DNA of 56,922 nucleotides from SVFI01 sp045535935 (GCA_045535935.1 JAZSMO010000010.1:1-56922); one strand, 5' to 3'. Numbered from the stretch's first letter, positions 14,941-23,166 are shown. Translations and numbers: made by a program. Notes: a model not told the origin generated them from the letters alone.

Positions 14941-16146
14941 ATGGCAAAAGATTTAAATGGTAAAGAATTAGGAACAGGAATCCGTCAGAGAGAAGGAGGC
15001 AGATACGAAGCAAGAGCGACTATAAATGGAATAACGATTGATTTATACAATACTGATTTAAAACAGTTGAAAATTGATTTTGAAGAAGCTAAGAAGCAGG
15101 CGAGAATGAGTATTGATACCAAACGTCAACAGATTACTTTGGATGAGTGGTTTGAGGAATGGTTCACCAAATATAAAGTTCCTACGATTAAATCAACAAG
15201 TGTTTTTGCGATGAAGAGCAAGTATTATAATACATTTGGTAATCTTATAGGAACAAAGAAGGTTGTTGATATTCGTAATATTGATATTCAAGAAGCTATT
15301 AACGCTATGCAAAAGCAAGGTAGAGCATCGTCAAGTATGCGTGATGCTTTAGGTCGTGTTAGAGATTGTTTGGAATCAGCAAAGCATAATCGTATTATTT
15401 CAGAGAATCCATGTTTTGAGATTAGTGTACCTTGGGAGAATAAGCAGATATTAAGACGTTTCTTATCGGTAAATGAACAGAATTTATTTTTACAGACAGT
15501 TGAAAATAATTGGTATAAGGAAATGTTTTATATTATGTTTCTTACTGGTATGCGTATTGGTGAAGTTGGTGGATTGAAATGGAGCGATGTAGACTTTGAA
15601 AATGAATGTATACATATAAATCAATCTTTATCATGCAACTATGAAAAAGGTGTAAAAAAGATGTGTTTAACTACACCTAAGACACATAATTCATATCGTA
15701 AGATACCATTTATGGGTGAAGCAAAGGAAATGTTCTTAGCACAGAAAAAGAAGCAAGATAAGATTAGAAGGGAATTGGGTAAAAGATATAGATGTGAAGG
15801 TGAATTTGAAGATTTGGTCTTTGTTACGTCAATGGGTTCACCAGTTCTTAGATACCATGCAGAGAAAGAGTGTAAGAAGGTCGTAAATGCTATTAACGAG
15901 GCAGAGGCTTTTGATTCTGTAAGGGAGCAAAGGAAACCTATTATCTTTGAAGATGTATACCCACACGCACTACGTCATACATTTTGTAGTCGTTGCTTTG
16001 AAAAAGGTATGAATCCTAAAGTTGTGCAAGCATTGATGGGACACCAACATTATAGTACAACGATTGAAATTTATACTCATGTTACAGAGCAGAAATTTGA
16101 TGATGAGATTGCGAAATTTGGTAGTGCAATTACAGAAGTTGGCTAG
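14941..16146 (+). CDS. int: Tyrosine recombinase integrase, Tn916 type
   Basis: The 401-residue protein has an N-terminal arm-binding domain (GIRQREGGRYEARATINGI, residues 13-60), a SAM-like core-binding domain (residues 65-165) and a catalytic domain. The active-site residues are present: Arg in TGMRIGEVGG (about 204), Lys in TTPKTHNSYRK (about 245), HALRHTF (about 342), GHQHYSTT (about 365) and the Tyr in IEIYTHVT (about 377). It joins attP and attB at a single site. The ribosome binding site is AAAGGAA. It lies directly behind xis and before the cargo gene, and its expected arm sites are seen at both ends of the element. Confidence 0.96.
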   Translation: MAKDLNGKELGTGIRQREGGRYEARATINGITIDLYNTDLKQLKIDFEEAKKQARMSIDTKRQQITLDEWFEEWFTKYKVPTIKSTSVFAMKSKYYNTFGNLIGTKKVVDIRNIDIQEAINAMQKQGRASSSMRDALGRVRDCLESAKHNRIISENPCFEISVPWENKQILRRFLSVNEQNLFLQTVENNWYKEMFYIMFLTGMRIGEVGGLKWSDVDFENECIHINQSLSCNYEKGVKKMCLTTPKTHNSYRKIPFMGEAKEMFLAQKKKQDKIRRELGKRYRCEGEFEDLVFVTSMGSPVLRYHAEKECKKVVNAINEAEAFDSVREQRKPIIFEDVYPHALRHTFCSRCFEKGMNPKVVQALMGHQHYSTTIEIYTHVTEQKFDDEIAKFGSAITEVG

Positions 16147-16169
16147 AAAGTACGAAAGGAGTAAAGGTT

Positions 16170-16805
16170 ATGAGTGATACGATTATTGCAGCTTTGATTG
16201 GAAGTTTTGTCACAATTACAATAGAGGTAATAAGACTGTATTTCCAAAAGAAAAACAAGAAATCTGATTCCAAAATTTTAGATACGAAAGATGAGAGTTC
16301 TGTTGTTCGTTTCCTTAAACCAAGCGAAAACTTTAGAGAAGTTTTAAACGATGTAAACTGTTTGAAAATGTATACGGTTAATTCGTATGAACTGTTGGGA
16401 CAAATTAATACAATTTTAGAACAAAATGCTAATATTGTATTAAATAAAGTAGAAATATTAGTTAGAAAAAAAGTTGATGAATCAGAAGAAAACCTTAAAG
16501 TTCTTAATACAATTATTGCCATGTGGGATAATTGGGCAAAAAAAGGTCGCATTAAGGAATTGTCTATTATCGGATATGACCATGACCCAGACCATTATTA
16601 TTCGTTAATTGGAGATAAGTTTGTTTTTGCAGGACAGGTTTTCTTTGATGATACAAAGCCAACAGGTACGAGTGTAAATTATTCACCACTTGTTTTTTGC
16701 TATGATTCAAACATAGGAAAACAAGTTATAAAGAATTATCATAATCATTTTGATAATGTAATGAAAAAATATAAAGATGACTTAAAGTTATATCCGTCAA
16801 ATTGA
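16170..16805 (+). CDS. Membrane-anchored cargo protein of the element, unknown
   Basis: This 211-residue protein starts 23 bases after int with AAAGGAG, so it is likely co-transcribed with it. It has one N-terminal membrane segment (IIAALIGSFVTITIEVIRLYF), a basic Lys-rich stretch (KKNKKS), and a long helix. A compact C-terminal region (about 130-211) follows, with GYDHDPDHYYSLIGDKFVF, a TKPTGTSVNYSP turn and a DSNIGKQVIKNYHNHFD helix. The C-terminal part recalls the non-catalytic phospholipase-D-like sensor domains of some bacterial regulators and defence effectors. I see no HKD motif. It may be an anti-phage or host-interaction cargo, but no function can be assigned. Confidence 0.6.
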   Translation: MSDTIIAALIGSFVTITIEVIRLYFQKKNKKSDSKILDTKDESSVVRFLKPSENFREVLNDVNCLKMYTVNSYELLGQINTILEQNANIVLNKVEILVRKKVDESEENLKVLNTIIAMWDNWAKKGRIKELSIIGYDHDPDHYYSLIGDKFVFAGQVFFDDTKPTGTSVNYSPLVFCYDSNIGKQVIKNYHNHFDNVMKKYKDDLKLYPSN

Positions 16806-16827
16806 TATGATAAGGTAGAGTATTTTA

Positions 16828-16931
16828 TATACCCAATATTTAATTTGGATGTACCCAAATCAGAGATTGCATAAGTGAAAGGATAGTTAATCGGCAAAGT
16901 TTTATTTTACCCATTTAAAATATGGGTACGA
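16828..16931. repeat. Right-end integrase arm-type motif cluster
   Basis: Four copies of the motif seen at the left end are present: inverted TATACCCAA (16828-16836), inverted TGTACCCAAA (16850-16859), inverted TTTTACCCAT (16905-16914) and direct ATGGGTACGA (16922-16931). The last shares TGGGTACGA exactly with the left copy at 9619-9627. This supports placing the right end of the element just after 16931. Confidence 0.6.
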
Positions 16932-17035
16932 TATAATGAATATATGGCAGCAGTTCTAGTAAATAAGACATTCTTGATAAAATAGTTTGCAAAGCAGATG
17001 AATGCATAATTTTAAATATGACTTATGAGATGAGA

Positions 17036-17069
17036 CCCCTTGAAGATAATATACTTCAAGGGGTTTTTT
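17036..17069 (+). terminator. Strong intrinsic terminator just before the MCP ribosome binding site
   Basis: A perfect 10-bp stem CCCCTTGAAG/CTTCAAGGGG with an 8-base loop is followed by six T. It ends only 9 bases before the AAGGAGGG ribosome binding site of the MCP gene, leaving no room for a promoter between. It may be the original tsf terminator, moved away from tsf by the insertion. Confidence 0.9.
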
Positions 17070-17090
17070 GAAACACAAGGAGGGATAAAT

Positions 17091-18554
17091 ATGTCAACGA
17101 GTCAGTACAGAAGAGCAAACAAAAGAATTTACGTTATACTCATGTGTCTTTTGGGATACTTTTTGGTATCGATAACCGGTGGTGGAATCATAAACGGAAT
17201 GTCAGCGAGTGTAATAGGGCAGATAGTAGTAGTTGCTACTGCTATAGTCTTTGCAACGGTTTCGTACATTAAAATGCCGGAAACCCGAAAGGGAATGATT
17301 GTTATGATGACACCGGCAGCTCTTACATATGTGGTGATTACACTGCTCAACAGAAATGAATATTCCTTTTTGTATGCATTTATTTTTATTGTTTTATCTA
17401 TGTGTTTTTTTAATTTGCGATTGGTTGTTTTGGGAAACATTGTCGTTTTTATTACCAATACCATTCGTGTAGCAACGCGAACGAATGGGGTGCAAGAAAT
17501 GTTCTCACAGGAAAATGTGGTGATGTTTGCAACATTGTTGTTTGCGGCTGCGGCATCTATTATTGTGACAAAAATGATGATTCTCTTTAATAAGGAGAAT
17601 GTCGATTCCATTACGGAAGCGTCCGAAAAACAGGCTGAAGCAAATAAAATGATGGTAATAGTGGCAGATAATATTATCAAACATTTTTCGGAAGCCATGG
17701 AAAAAATTGATGATTTAAAGAATACAATCGGTGCCAATAACTTTGCTATGGAAAACATCGCAGAAAGTACTGCAAGTACAGCGGAAAACATTCAAAAGCA
17801 GGCAGAAATGTGTATGGATATCCGTCAGGTGACGGAGCAGACGGCGGAGGAAACCAGGCGTATGTTGGATGCGTCTCAGCGAACCGGTGAAAACATCGGT
17901 GAGGGGCAACTGGAGATTGAAGAATTAAAAGTACAGGCGCAGAATGTAGAAAAGGCCAACAAAATTACGGAAGATGTAATTGAACGGCTGACCATGCAGG
18001 TGGATGAGGTGCAAAAATTTGTCGGCATTATTCTTGAAATTTCTGATCAGACCAATTTGCTTGCATTAAATGCTTCCATTGAGGCGGCCAGAGCCGGAGA
18101 GGCCGGAAAAGGTTTTGCGGTTGTGGCAAATGAAATCCGTCTGTTGTCGGAGCAGACGACCAATGCATCCAATAATATTACGGAAATTATTACGAAATTG
18201 ATGGAAGATACTAAATTGGCCAATGAAAGTATTGAAAATTCCGTAGCTTCTGTATTGAAACAGAATGAAATGATAGATAATACAGGTAAACGCTATGAGA
18301 ATATTCATGCGGAAATGAGAGATTTGGAAGGCAGTGTAAGTGAAACGCAGCAAGGTATGCAGGCGATATTAGAGTCTACAGAAACAATCTCTGACAGCAT
18401 CAATCAATTGTCTGCGTCCGGTGAGCAGGTGGCAGCATCTTCTACGGAAGGAGTAAAAACATCCGAACGCTCTGTGCAGAGTATGAATGAATGCAGTGAA
18501 ATACTGGAAGGAATTGTCAAACTGGCACAGGAATTAAAACAGTTTACAGTGTAA
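17091..18554 (+). CDS. Methyl-accepting chemotaxis protein with membrane N-terminus
   Basis: The ATG at 17091 follows AAGGAGGG; the longer frame runs back into the terminator and is not used. The 487-residue protein has several membrane segments between about residues 12 and 165 and no large extracellular sensor domain. The C-terminal half is a receptor signalling coiled coil. The highly conserved hairpin tip EISDQTNLLALNASIEAARA is at about residues 317-336, followed by GKGFAVVANEIRLLSEQT. It passes signals to CheA/CheW. Such receptors may sense the membrane or small hydrophobic signals. It is next to a GGDEF gene. The upstream DNA contains the right end of the element, so its expression may depend on the insertion. 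Confidence 0.92.
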   Translation: MSTSQYRRANKRIYVILMCLLGYFLVSITGGGIINGMSASVIGQIVVVATAIVFATVSYIKMPETRKGMIVMMTPAALTYVVITLLNRNEYSFLYAFIFIVLSMCFFNLRLVVLGNIVVFITNTIRVATRTNGVQEMFSQENVVMFATLLFAAAASIIVTKMMILFNKENVDSITEASEKQAEANKMMVIVADNIIKHFSEAMEKIDDLKNTIGANNFAMENIAESTASTAENIQKQAEMCMDIRQVTEQTAEETRRMLDASQRTGENIGEGQLEIEELKVQAQNVEKANKITEDVIERLTMQVDEVQKFVGIILEISDQTNLLALNASIEAARAGEAGKGFAVVANEIRLLSEQTTNASNNITEIITKLMEDTKLANESIENSVASVLKQNEMIDNTGKRYENIHAEMRDLEGSVSETQQGMQAILESTETISDSINQLSASGEQVAASSTEGVKTSERSVQSMNECSEILEGIVKLAQELKQFTV

Positions 18555-18576
18555 ATAGAATAAAAGTAAAATTTTC

Positions 18577-18614
18577 CCTTGGAATTATTCTCGTTATAAT
18601 TCCAAGGTTTTTTT
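18577..18614 (+). terminator. Terminator after the MCP gene
   Basis: A perfect 12-bp stem CCTTGGAATTAT/ATAATTCCAAGG has a 7-base loop and is followed by a run of seven T. It closes the MCP unit. Confidence 0.95.
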
Positions 18615-18637
18615 GTGTAAAACTGGGTGTCAACTGT

Positions 18638-18666
18638 TTGCATATCTTTCAAAAATGTAGTAAAAT
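18638..18666 (+). promoter_or_regulatory. Sigma-A promoter of the GGDEF gene
   Basis: TTGCAT (18638-18643) and TAAAAT (18661-18666) are 17 bases apart. Transcription would start near 18673, only a few bases before the first possible start codon at 18682. That favours the ATG at 18697. Confidence 0.7.
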
Positions 18667-18696
18667 AGACACAATATCTAGATGAGGTTAGGGGAA

Positions 18697-19797
18697 ATGG
18701 ACACAATAAAAGGGAAACTAAATAAATTTATTGATTTTGTCAGAAAAGACACGGGGGCTGTGAATGAACCGAAGAAAATCACAGTGATTGTACGTGTCCT
18801 TTTGTTGTCTTATATCGTGTATTATGCCATCAATATATTGCTGTGCGGCTTCATGTACATGTATTTTCACAGTATGGCGCTTTTTGTATTGTATATTGTA
18901 GCGTGTTTGGCTATGTTTGCCATGACCTACCGCGGTAAGACGACGATTACGCTTTGGGGATTTGTGACAGTTACACTTGTGTGCGTGGTCAGCTATGTGC
19001 ATTTTCTTGGTTGGAATACCGGTGTACAGCATTTTTTAATGATTTTGCTGATTCTATACTTTTTCTCGAAATACAAAAACTATGGAAAGAAGATTGCTTT
19101 TGCAGTTTGTATCACTATATTCCGACTTTGCCTGTTCCGACTGTATTATATGCGGACGCCGGAAATTGTTTTGTTGTCCGGTGAGATAAACACGTTACAG
19201 GTCATCAACACGGTTATGATTTTCTGGTGTATTTCCTTTATTTGCTTCGTGTGCAGTGAGAGCAGTCAGGAACTGGAAGGAAAGCTTCTGGAGTACAATG
19301 CGATATTGGAGAAACAAGCGACGGAAGATGCGCTGACGGGCCTTTATAACCGCAGAAAAGGAAGAGATTTGTTGGAGGCGGTTTCACACAATGCCGAAAT
19401 GGCGGAAGGGTGCTACGTCAGTATAGCGGATATTGATTATTTTAAAAAGGTAAACGACACTTACGGCCATGACGCCGGTGACGAAGTATTGAAAACGCTT
19501 GCAAGTCTGTTTCAAAATGAAATGCGGCGCAGGGATTTTGCCATCCGCTGGGGCGGAGAAGAGTTTTTGTTTGTGTTCTTTAATTGTAGCGGGGAAGAGG
19601 CATATGCCATGCTCGAGAAACTTCGCAAAAAGGTACATGAGACAAGCATTGCTGTCGGAGATAAGGAAATTTGTGTTACGATGACATTCGGTCTTACGGA
19701 GTTTAATTTATCGGAAGGTGTCGGAGAAACGCTGAAAGTGGCGGATGAAAAATTGTACCGCGGTAAAGAAGCCGGAAGAAACAGAATTATATACTAA
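18697..19797 (+). CDS. Membrane diguanylate cyclase (GGDEF)
   Basis: I prefer the ATG at 18697, with GAGGTTAGGGG before it; 18682 is an alternative. The roughly 366-residue protein has about six membrane segments in residues 25-195, then a GGDEF domain. It shows DALTGLYNRRKG, DIDYFKKVNDTYGHDAGD and RWGGEEF, which makes cyclic di-GMP from GTP. The product-inhibition site (RRRD, five residues before GGEEF) is intact. It lies next to an MCP gene, which suggests joint control of motility and surface behaviour, though it has its own promoter. Confidence 0.94.
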   Translation: MDTIKGKLNKFIDFVRKDTGAVNEPKKITVIVRVLLLSYIVYYAINILLCGFMYMYFHSMALFVLYIVACLAMFAMTYRGKTTITLWGFVTVTLVCVVSYVHFLGWNTGVQHFLMILLILYFFSKYKNYGKKIAFAVCITIFRLCLFRLYYMRTPEIVLLSGEINTLQVINTVMIFWCISFICFVCSESSQELEGKLLEYNAILEKQATEDALTGLYNRRKGRDLLEAVSHNAEMAEGCYVSIADIDYFKKVNDTYGHDAGDEVLKTLASLFQNEMRRRDFAIRWGGEEFLFVFFNCSGEEAYAMLEKLRKKVHETSIAVGDKEICVTMTFGLTEFNLSEGVGETLKVADEKLYRGKEAGRNRIIY

Positions 19798-19822
19798 AAC
19801 TCTTTTTTTGCATTGGGATTTG

Positions 19823-19831
19823 TGGTACAAT
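19823..19831 (+). promoter_or_regulatory. Candidate extended -10 promoter of the deacetylase gene
   Basis: TGGTACAAT is an extended -10 element 32 bases before the start codon. The T-rich stretch 17 bases upstream is a poor -35 box. Confidence 0.4.
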
Positions 19832-19862
19832 AAATCGAATGTAAAGAAGGAGAGAATTTGGT

Positions 19863-20816
19863 ATGTCACAAAATACGGAGGAGAGGACCGCAAGGGTCGG
19901 AGTTTTAAAAAAATGGATCATTGCATTCCTTATCTTGGGTATTTTGTTGCCGATTCTGCTATGCATTCTCTTGTTTATTAAAGTGGAGCAGCTGCAGCAG
20001 CAGGTCAATGAACTCAGTGCGCAAAAGAAAACTGAGTTGCTTAAGGAAGCACCGATTGTGTTTATCGAACAGCCGGATGTATCGGAGCAGGTTATTGTGA
20101 ATACAAAGGAGCCTGCGTTGTCCGGAAACGAGACGCAAGATAAAACTTTGGCAGAGCAGACGGCTGTTTCGGAGGGTGACATTACAAAAGTGTATCTGAC
20201 TTTTGATGACGGACCGAGTACCAATACCGATGAAATTCTTGACATTTTGAAGCAATATGATGTGAAAGCGACTTTCTTCGTCACGGGGAAGACGCAGGAG
20301 ATATATCATCCGTTGTATCAGAGGATGGTCAGGGAAGGGCATACACTGGGGATGCATTCTTACAGCCACAGATACAATGAAATATATGCATCCAAAGAAG
20401 AGTTTGTTGCAGATTTGGAAAAATTACAGGAGTTTTTGTATGATACAACCGGAGTGTGGTCCAGATATTACCGTTTTCCGGGAGGGAGCTCCAATCAGGT
20501 CAGTGATGTTCCGATGGCGGAGCTTACAGATTATTTAGAGCAGGAGGATATTTTTTATCTGGATTGGAATGTCTCCTGCGGTGATGCTACCGGGCGAAAA
20601 CTAAGTCCCCGGCAAATGGCAGATAATGTGATATACAATGTAGAAAAGTACCATACTGCGGTCGTGCTTTTACATGATGCATCGGATAAGACCACGACGG
20701 TGGAAGCGTTGCCGCTGATCATTGAGCAGCTGCAGGGTATGGAAAATATAGAAATTGTGCCGGTGGATGATGAAATGAATCTGGTACAGCATTTGCAACA
20801 GGATAAAAAACGTTGA
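19863..20816 (+). CDS. Membrane-anchored polysaccharide deacetylase (CE4)
   Basis: The 317-residue protein has an N-terminal membrane anchor (residues 17-40), a short coiled coil, a linker and a CE4 NodB-homology domain. All five CE4 motifs are visible: TFDDGPS, HSYSHRY (metal-binding His pair), RFPGGSSN, DWNVSCGD and VVLLHD. Such enzymes remove N-acetyl groups from peptidoglycan or chitin-like polymers outside the membrane, often giving lysozyme resistance. The substrate cannot be told from sequence. AAGGAGAG precedes the ATG. The next gene, a bactofilin, is 30 bases away and may be co-transcribed. Confidence 0.93.
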   Translation: MSQNTEERTARVGVLKKWIIAFLILGILLPILLCILLFIKVEQLQQQVNELSAQKKTELLKEAPIVFIEQPDVSEQVIVNTKEPALSGNETQDKTLAEQTAVSEGDITKVYLTFDDGPSTNTDEILDILKQYDVKATFFVTGKTQEIYHPLYQRMVREGHTLGMHSYSHRYNEIYASKEEFVADLEKLQEFLYDTTGVWSRYYRFPGGSSNQVSDVPMAELTDYLEQEDIFYLDWNVSCGDATGRKLSPRQMADNVIYNVEKYHTAVVLLHDASDKTTTVEALPLIIEQLQGMENIEIVPVDDEMNLVQHLQQDKKR

Positions 20817-20846
20817 CAGAAAATTTAAGAAACGGAGGAAGATACA

Positions 20847-21872
20847 GTGGGATTTTTTCAGGATTTAAAAGAAGATCTGTCGCTTGCAGTGGATGAGTTG
20901 TTGCCGGAAGAAAAACCGGAGACAGAACAGCAGGATCTGGAAGAGGATACGGCGGTAGAAGAAGCCATGAAAGAAGTGGAACGGGCTCTTGCAGAGGAAT
21001 TTGCATCGGAAGATGAGATGGAAGAGCCGGTAGAGGCTGCGGAGGAAGAGCCGGAAGAAAAGAGCGCAGAGGAAGAACCGGAGACGGAAACTACAGAGGA
21101 AGAAACTTTAGAAATACCGGAGGAAGATTCTGAAGACATAGAAGCAGCTGAGGAAGCAGCTGAGGAGACGGCTGAAGAGCAGCAGCCGGCAACGGCCCCG
21201 GTAATTGATGCGGCGGCAGCGCAGATTGCCAGTATTGCAAATATAGTTGCAAAGGAAGAACTCGGCGAAGAGGATTTTGAGGAGAGAGATATCCAGTCGC
21301 CGGAAGAACTGCTTAAGATGGAGCAGGAAGAAGAAAAAGAAGAAACAGAATTAGAAAAAGAGGTAGAAAAAGCAATGGCAGAACAGAAAATGAATTTAGC
21401 TGATGAAGAAGTAGTAGATGAAACAGCTGTCATCACAGCAGGAATGACAATTACAGGTGATATGATTTCTAAGGGAAGCATAGAAATTCTCGGAAAAGTA
21501 AAAGGTAACGTTGAGGTTCTCGGTAAATTAAATATTTCAGGAACAGTGGAAGGAGATTCCAAAGCAGCAGAAGTTTTTGCAGATTCTGCACATATTACAG
21601 GTAAAGTAAATGCGGCAGGAACGATCAAAATCGGTCAGAATTCTGTGATTATCGGTGATATTTCAGCTACCAGTGCAGTGATTGCCGGAGCAGTAAAAGG
21701 TGATATCGATGTGCAGGGACCGGTTATTCTGGATGCATCTGCAATCGTTATGGGAAATATCAAATCCAAATCCGTACAGATCAACAATGGTGCTGTAATC
21801 GAAGGTATGTGTTCACAGTGCTATGCGGAAGTGAATCCGACTTCCTTCTTCGATGATCTGATTCAGAAATAG
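20847..21872 (+). CDS. Bactofilin with long acidic N-terminal extension
   Basis: The start is a GTG with GGAGG. The 341-residue protein has a long Glu-rich low-complexity N-terminus (about residues 10-185) and a C-terminal bactofilin beta-helix (about residues 195-325). The repeats include ITGDMISKGSIEILGKVKGN, VEVLGKLNISGTVEG and VIAGAVKGDIDVQG. Bactofilins form filaments that organise cell-wall synthesis or polar structures. The usual bactofilin is about half this length, so the acidic tail is notable and may be a disordered tether. Neighbours are a cell-wall deacetylase and pyrH. Confidence 0.88.
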   Translation: MGFFQDLKEDLSLAVDELLPEEKPETEQQDLEEDTAVEEAMKEVERALAEEFASEDEMEEPVEAAEEEPEEKSAEEEPETETTEEETLEIPEEDSEDIEAAEEAAEETAEEQQPATAPVIDAAAAQIASIANIVAKEELGEEDFEERDIQSPEELLKMEQEEEKEETELEKEVEKAMAEQKMNLADEEVVDETAVITAGMTITGDMISKGSIEILGKVKGNVEVLGKLNISGTVEGDSKAAEVFADSAHITGKVNAAGTIKIGQNSVIIGDISATSAVIAGAVKGDIDVQGPVILDASAIVMGNIKSKSVQINNGAVIEGMCSQCYAEVNPTSFFDDLIQK

Positions 21873-21888
21873 GACAGGAGACAGAGCC

Positions 21889-22584
21889 ATGAAAAGAATC
21901 ATGTTAAAGTTGAGCGGTGAGGCTCTTGCCGGAGAAAAGAAAACAGGATTTGATGAAGAGACAGTCAGAGGCGTTGCGCTTCAGGTAAAGCAGCTTGTCG
22001 ATGACGGTGTTCAGGTAGGTATTGTAATCGGAGGCGGCAATTTCTGGAGAGGCCGTACCAGTGAAAATATCGATCGCACCAAAGCAGATCAAATCGGTAT
22101 GCTGGCTACGATTATGAATTGTATCTATGTGTCGGAGATTTTCCGAAGTGTCGGTATGAAAACAAATATCCTGACGCCTTTTGCATGCGGAGCGTTTACA
22201 GAGTTGTTTTCAAAAGATCGTGCCAATGCGTGTTTTGAAGAAGGAATGGTTGTCTTTTTTGCAGGCGGTACCGGTCATCCGTATTTCTCTACCGATACAG
22301 GAGTGATGCTCCGTGCCATCGAGGTGGAGGCAGATGTGATTCTGCTTGCCAAGGCTATTGACGGCGTATATGATGATGATCCGAGAGTGAATCCGCAGGC
22401 TAAGAAGTACGACGAAGTATCCATTGATGAAGTGGTGGCCAAAAATCTTCAGGTGGTGGATATGACAGCTTCCATTCTTGCAAAAGAGAATAAAATGCCG
22501 ATGTGGGTATTCGGATTAAATGAAGAGAACAGTATTGTTAATACAATCAAAGGTGATTTTAACGGTACGAAGGTAACGGTATAG
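21889..22584 (+). CDS. pyrH: UMP kinase
   Basis: The 231-residue protein belongs to the amino acid kinase fold: MLKLSGEALAGEK at the start, GIVIGGGNFWRG in the nucleotide-binding loop and FAGGTGHPYFSTDT near residue 130. It makes UDP from UMP with ATP and is usually hexameric. It heads the pyrH-frr-uppS-cdsA-dxr-rseP-ispG-polC block typical of Clostridia, with AGGAGACAG before the ATG. Length and motifs are normal. Confidence 0.97.
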   Translation: MKRIMLKLSGEALAGEKKTGFDEETVRGVALQVKQLVDDGVQVGIVIGGGNFWRGRTSENIDRTKADQIGMLATIMNCIYVSEIFRSVGMKTNILTPFACGAFTELFSKDRANACFEEGMVVFFAGGTGHPYFSTDTGVMLRAIEVEADVILLAKAIDGVYDDDPRVNPQAKKYDEVSIDEVVAKNLQVVDMTASILAKENKMPMWVFGLNEENSIVNTIKGDFNGTKVTV

Positions 22585-22597
22585 GGAGGATATTAAA

Positions 22598-23149
22598 ATG
22601 GACGAGAGAATTAAAGTTTATGAAGAGAAAATGCAGAAAACAGTAGACCATCTTGTTTCTGAATATGCAACAATCCGTGCAGGAAGAGCCAATCCGCATG
22701 TACTGGATAAGATTAAGGTAGATTATTACGGAACACCGACACCGCTTCAGCAGGTTGGTAATATTACGGTTCCGGAACCGAGAATGCTTCAGATTGCACC
22801 TTGGGAAAAAACTTTGATCAAAGAAATTGAAAAAGCCATTATGATGTCGGATGTGGGTATTACTCCATCCAACGACGGCTCTGTGATTCGTCTTGTATTT
22901 CCGGAACTTACGGAAGAGCGTCGTAAAGATTTAGTAAAAGATGTGAAGAAGAAAGGCGAAGAAAATAAAGTGGCTGTCCGCAATATCAGAAGAGACGGTA
23001 ATGATGCATTGAAGAAGCTCGGAAAAGGTGATGTTTCTGAGGATGAAATCAAGCAGCTGGAAGATCAGCTTCAGAAAATGACAGACAAGTATATTAAGCA
23101 GATTGATACAATGGTAGATGAAAAGTCAAAAGAGATTATGACCGTTTAA
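22598..23149 (+). CDS. frr: Ribosome recycling factor
   Basis: The 183-residue protein is a full-length RRF. It begins with a helix containing KVYEEKMQKTVDHL, and shows the ATIRAGRANPHVLDKIKVDYYG and VRNIRRDGNDALKKL motifs. With EF-G it splits post-termination ribosomes. GGGAGG precedes the ATG 13 bases after pyrH. It is followed by a hairpin in the frr-uppS gap. Confidence 0.97.
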   Translation: MDERIKVYEEKMQKTVDHLVSEYATIRAGRANPHVLDKIKVDYYGTPTPLQQVGNITVPEPRMLQIAPWEKTLIKEIEKAIMMSDVGITPSNDGSVIRLVFPELTEERRKDLVKDVKKKGEENKVAVRNIRRDGNDALKKLGKGDVSEDEIKQLEDQLQKMTDKYIKQIDTMVDEKSKEIMTV

Positions 23150-23166
23150 TATGCGGTGGAGGAAAC

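Larger units (their letters stand above)
9600..16935. mobile_element. Integrated element, about 7.3 kb, IME/satellite-like with Tn916-type integrase
   Basis: The segment separates tsf from chemotaxis and signalling genes and is visibly richer in A and T than both flanks. It carries, in order, an XRE regulator (minus strand), a secreted Ig-like protein, a small serine recombinase, an RHH-like protein, a Rep_trans/MobT-like initiator, a phage-type protein, Xis, Int and a cargo gene. Xis-Int at one end is the usual layout of Gram-positive integrative elements. Clusters of TGGGTA motifs at both ends look like integrase arm sites. There is no type IV secretion machinery and no capsid gene, so it would need a helper to move. 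The exact core attachment repeat was not found, so the ends are approximate. Confidence 0.8.

Noticed and set aside
9575..16822. TATCATAAGGTATCGTA (9575-9591) and TATGATAAGGTAGAGTA (16806-16822) as attL/attR core repeats
   Set aside because: They match at 14 of 17 positions, but the right copy lies inside the right arm motifs rather than outside, which does not fit the expected geometry.
16960..16980. Sigma-28 promoter for the MCP gene (TAAA followed by CTTGATAA)
   Set aside because: The spacing between the two boxes is about 9 bases, whereas sigma-28 promoters need about 15.
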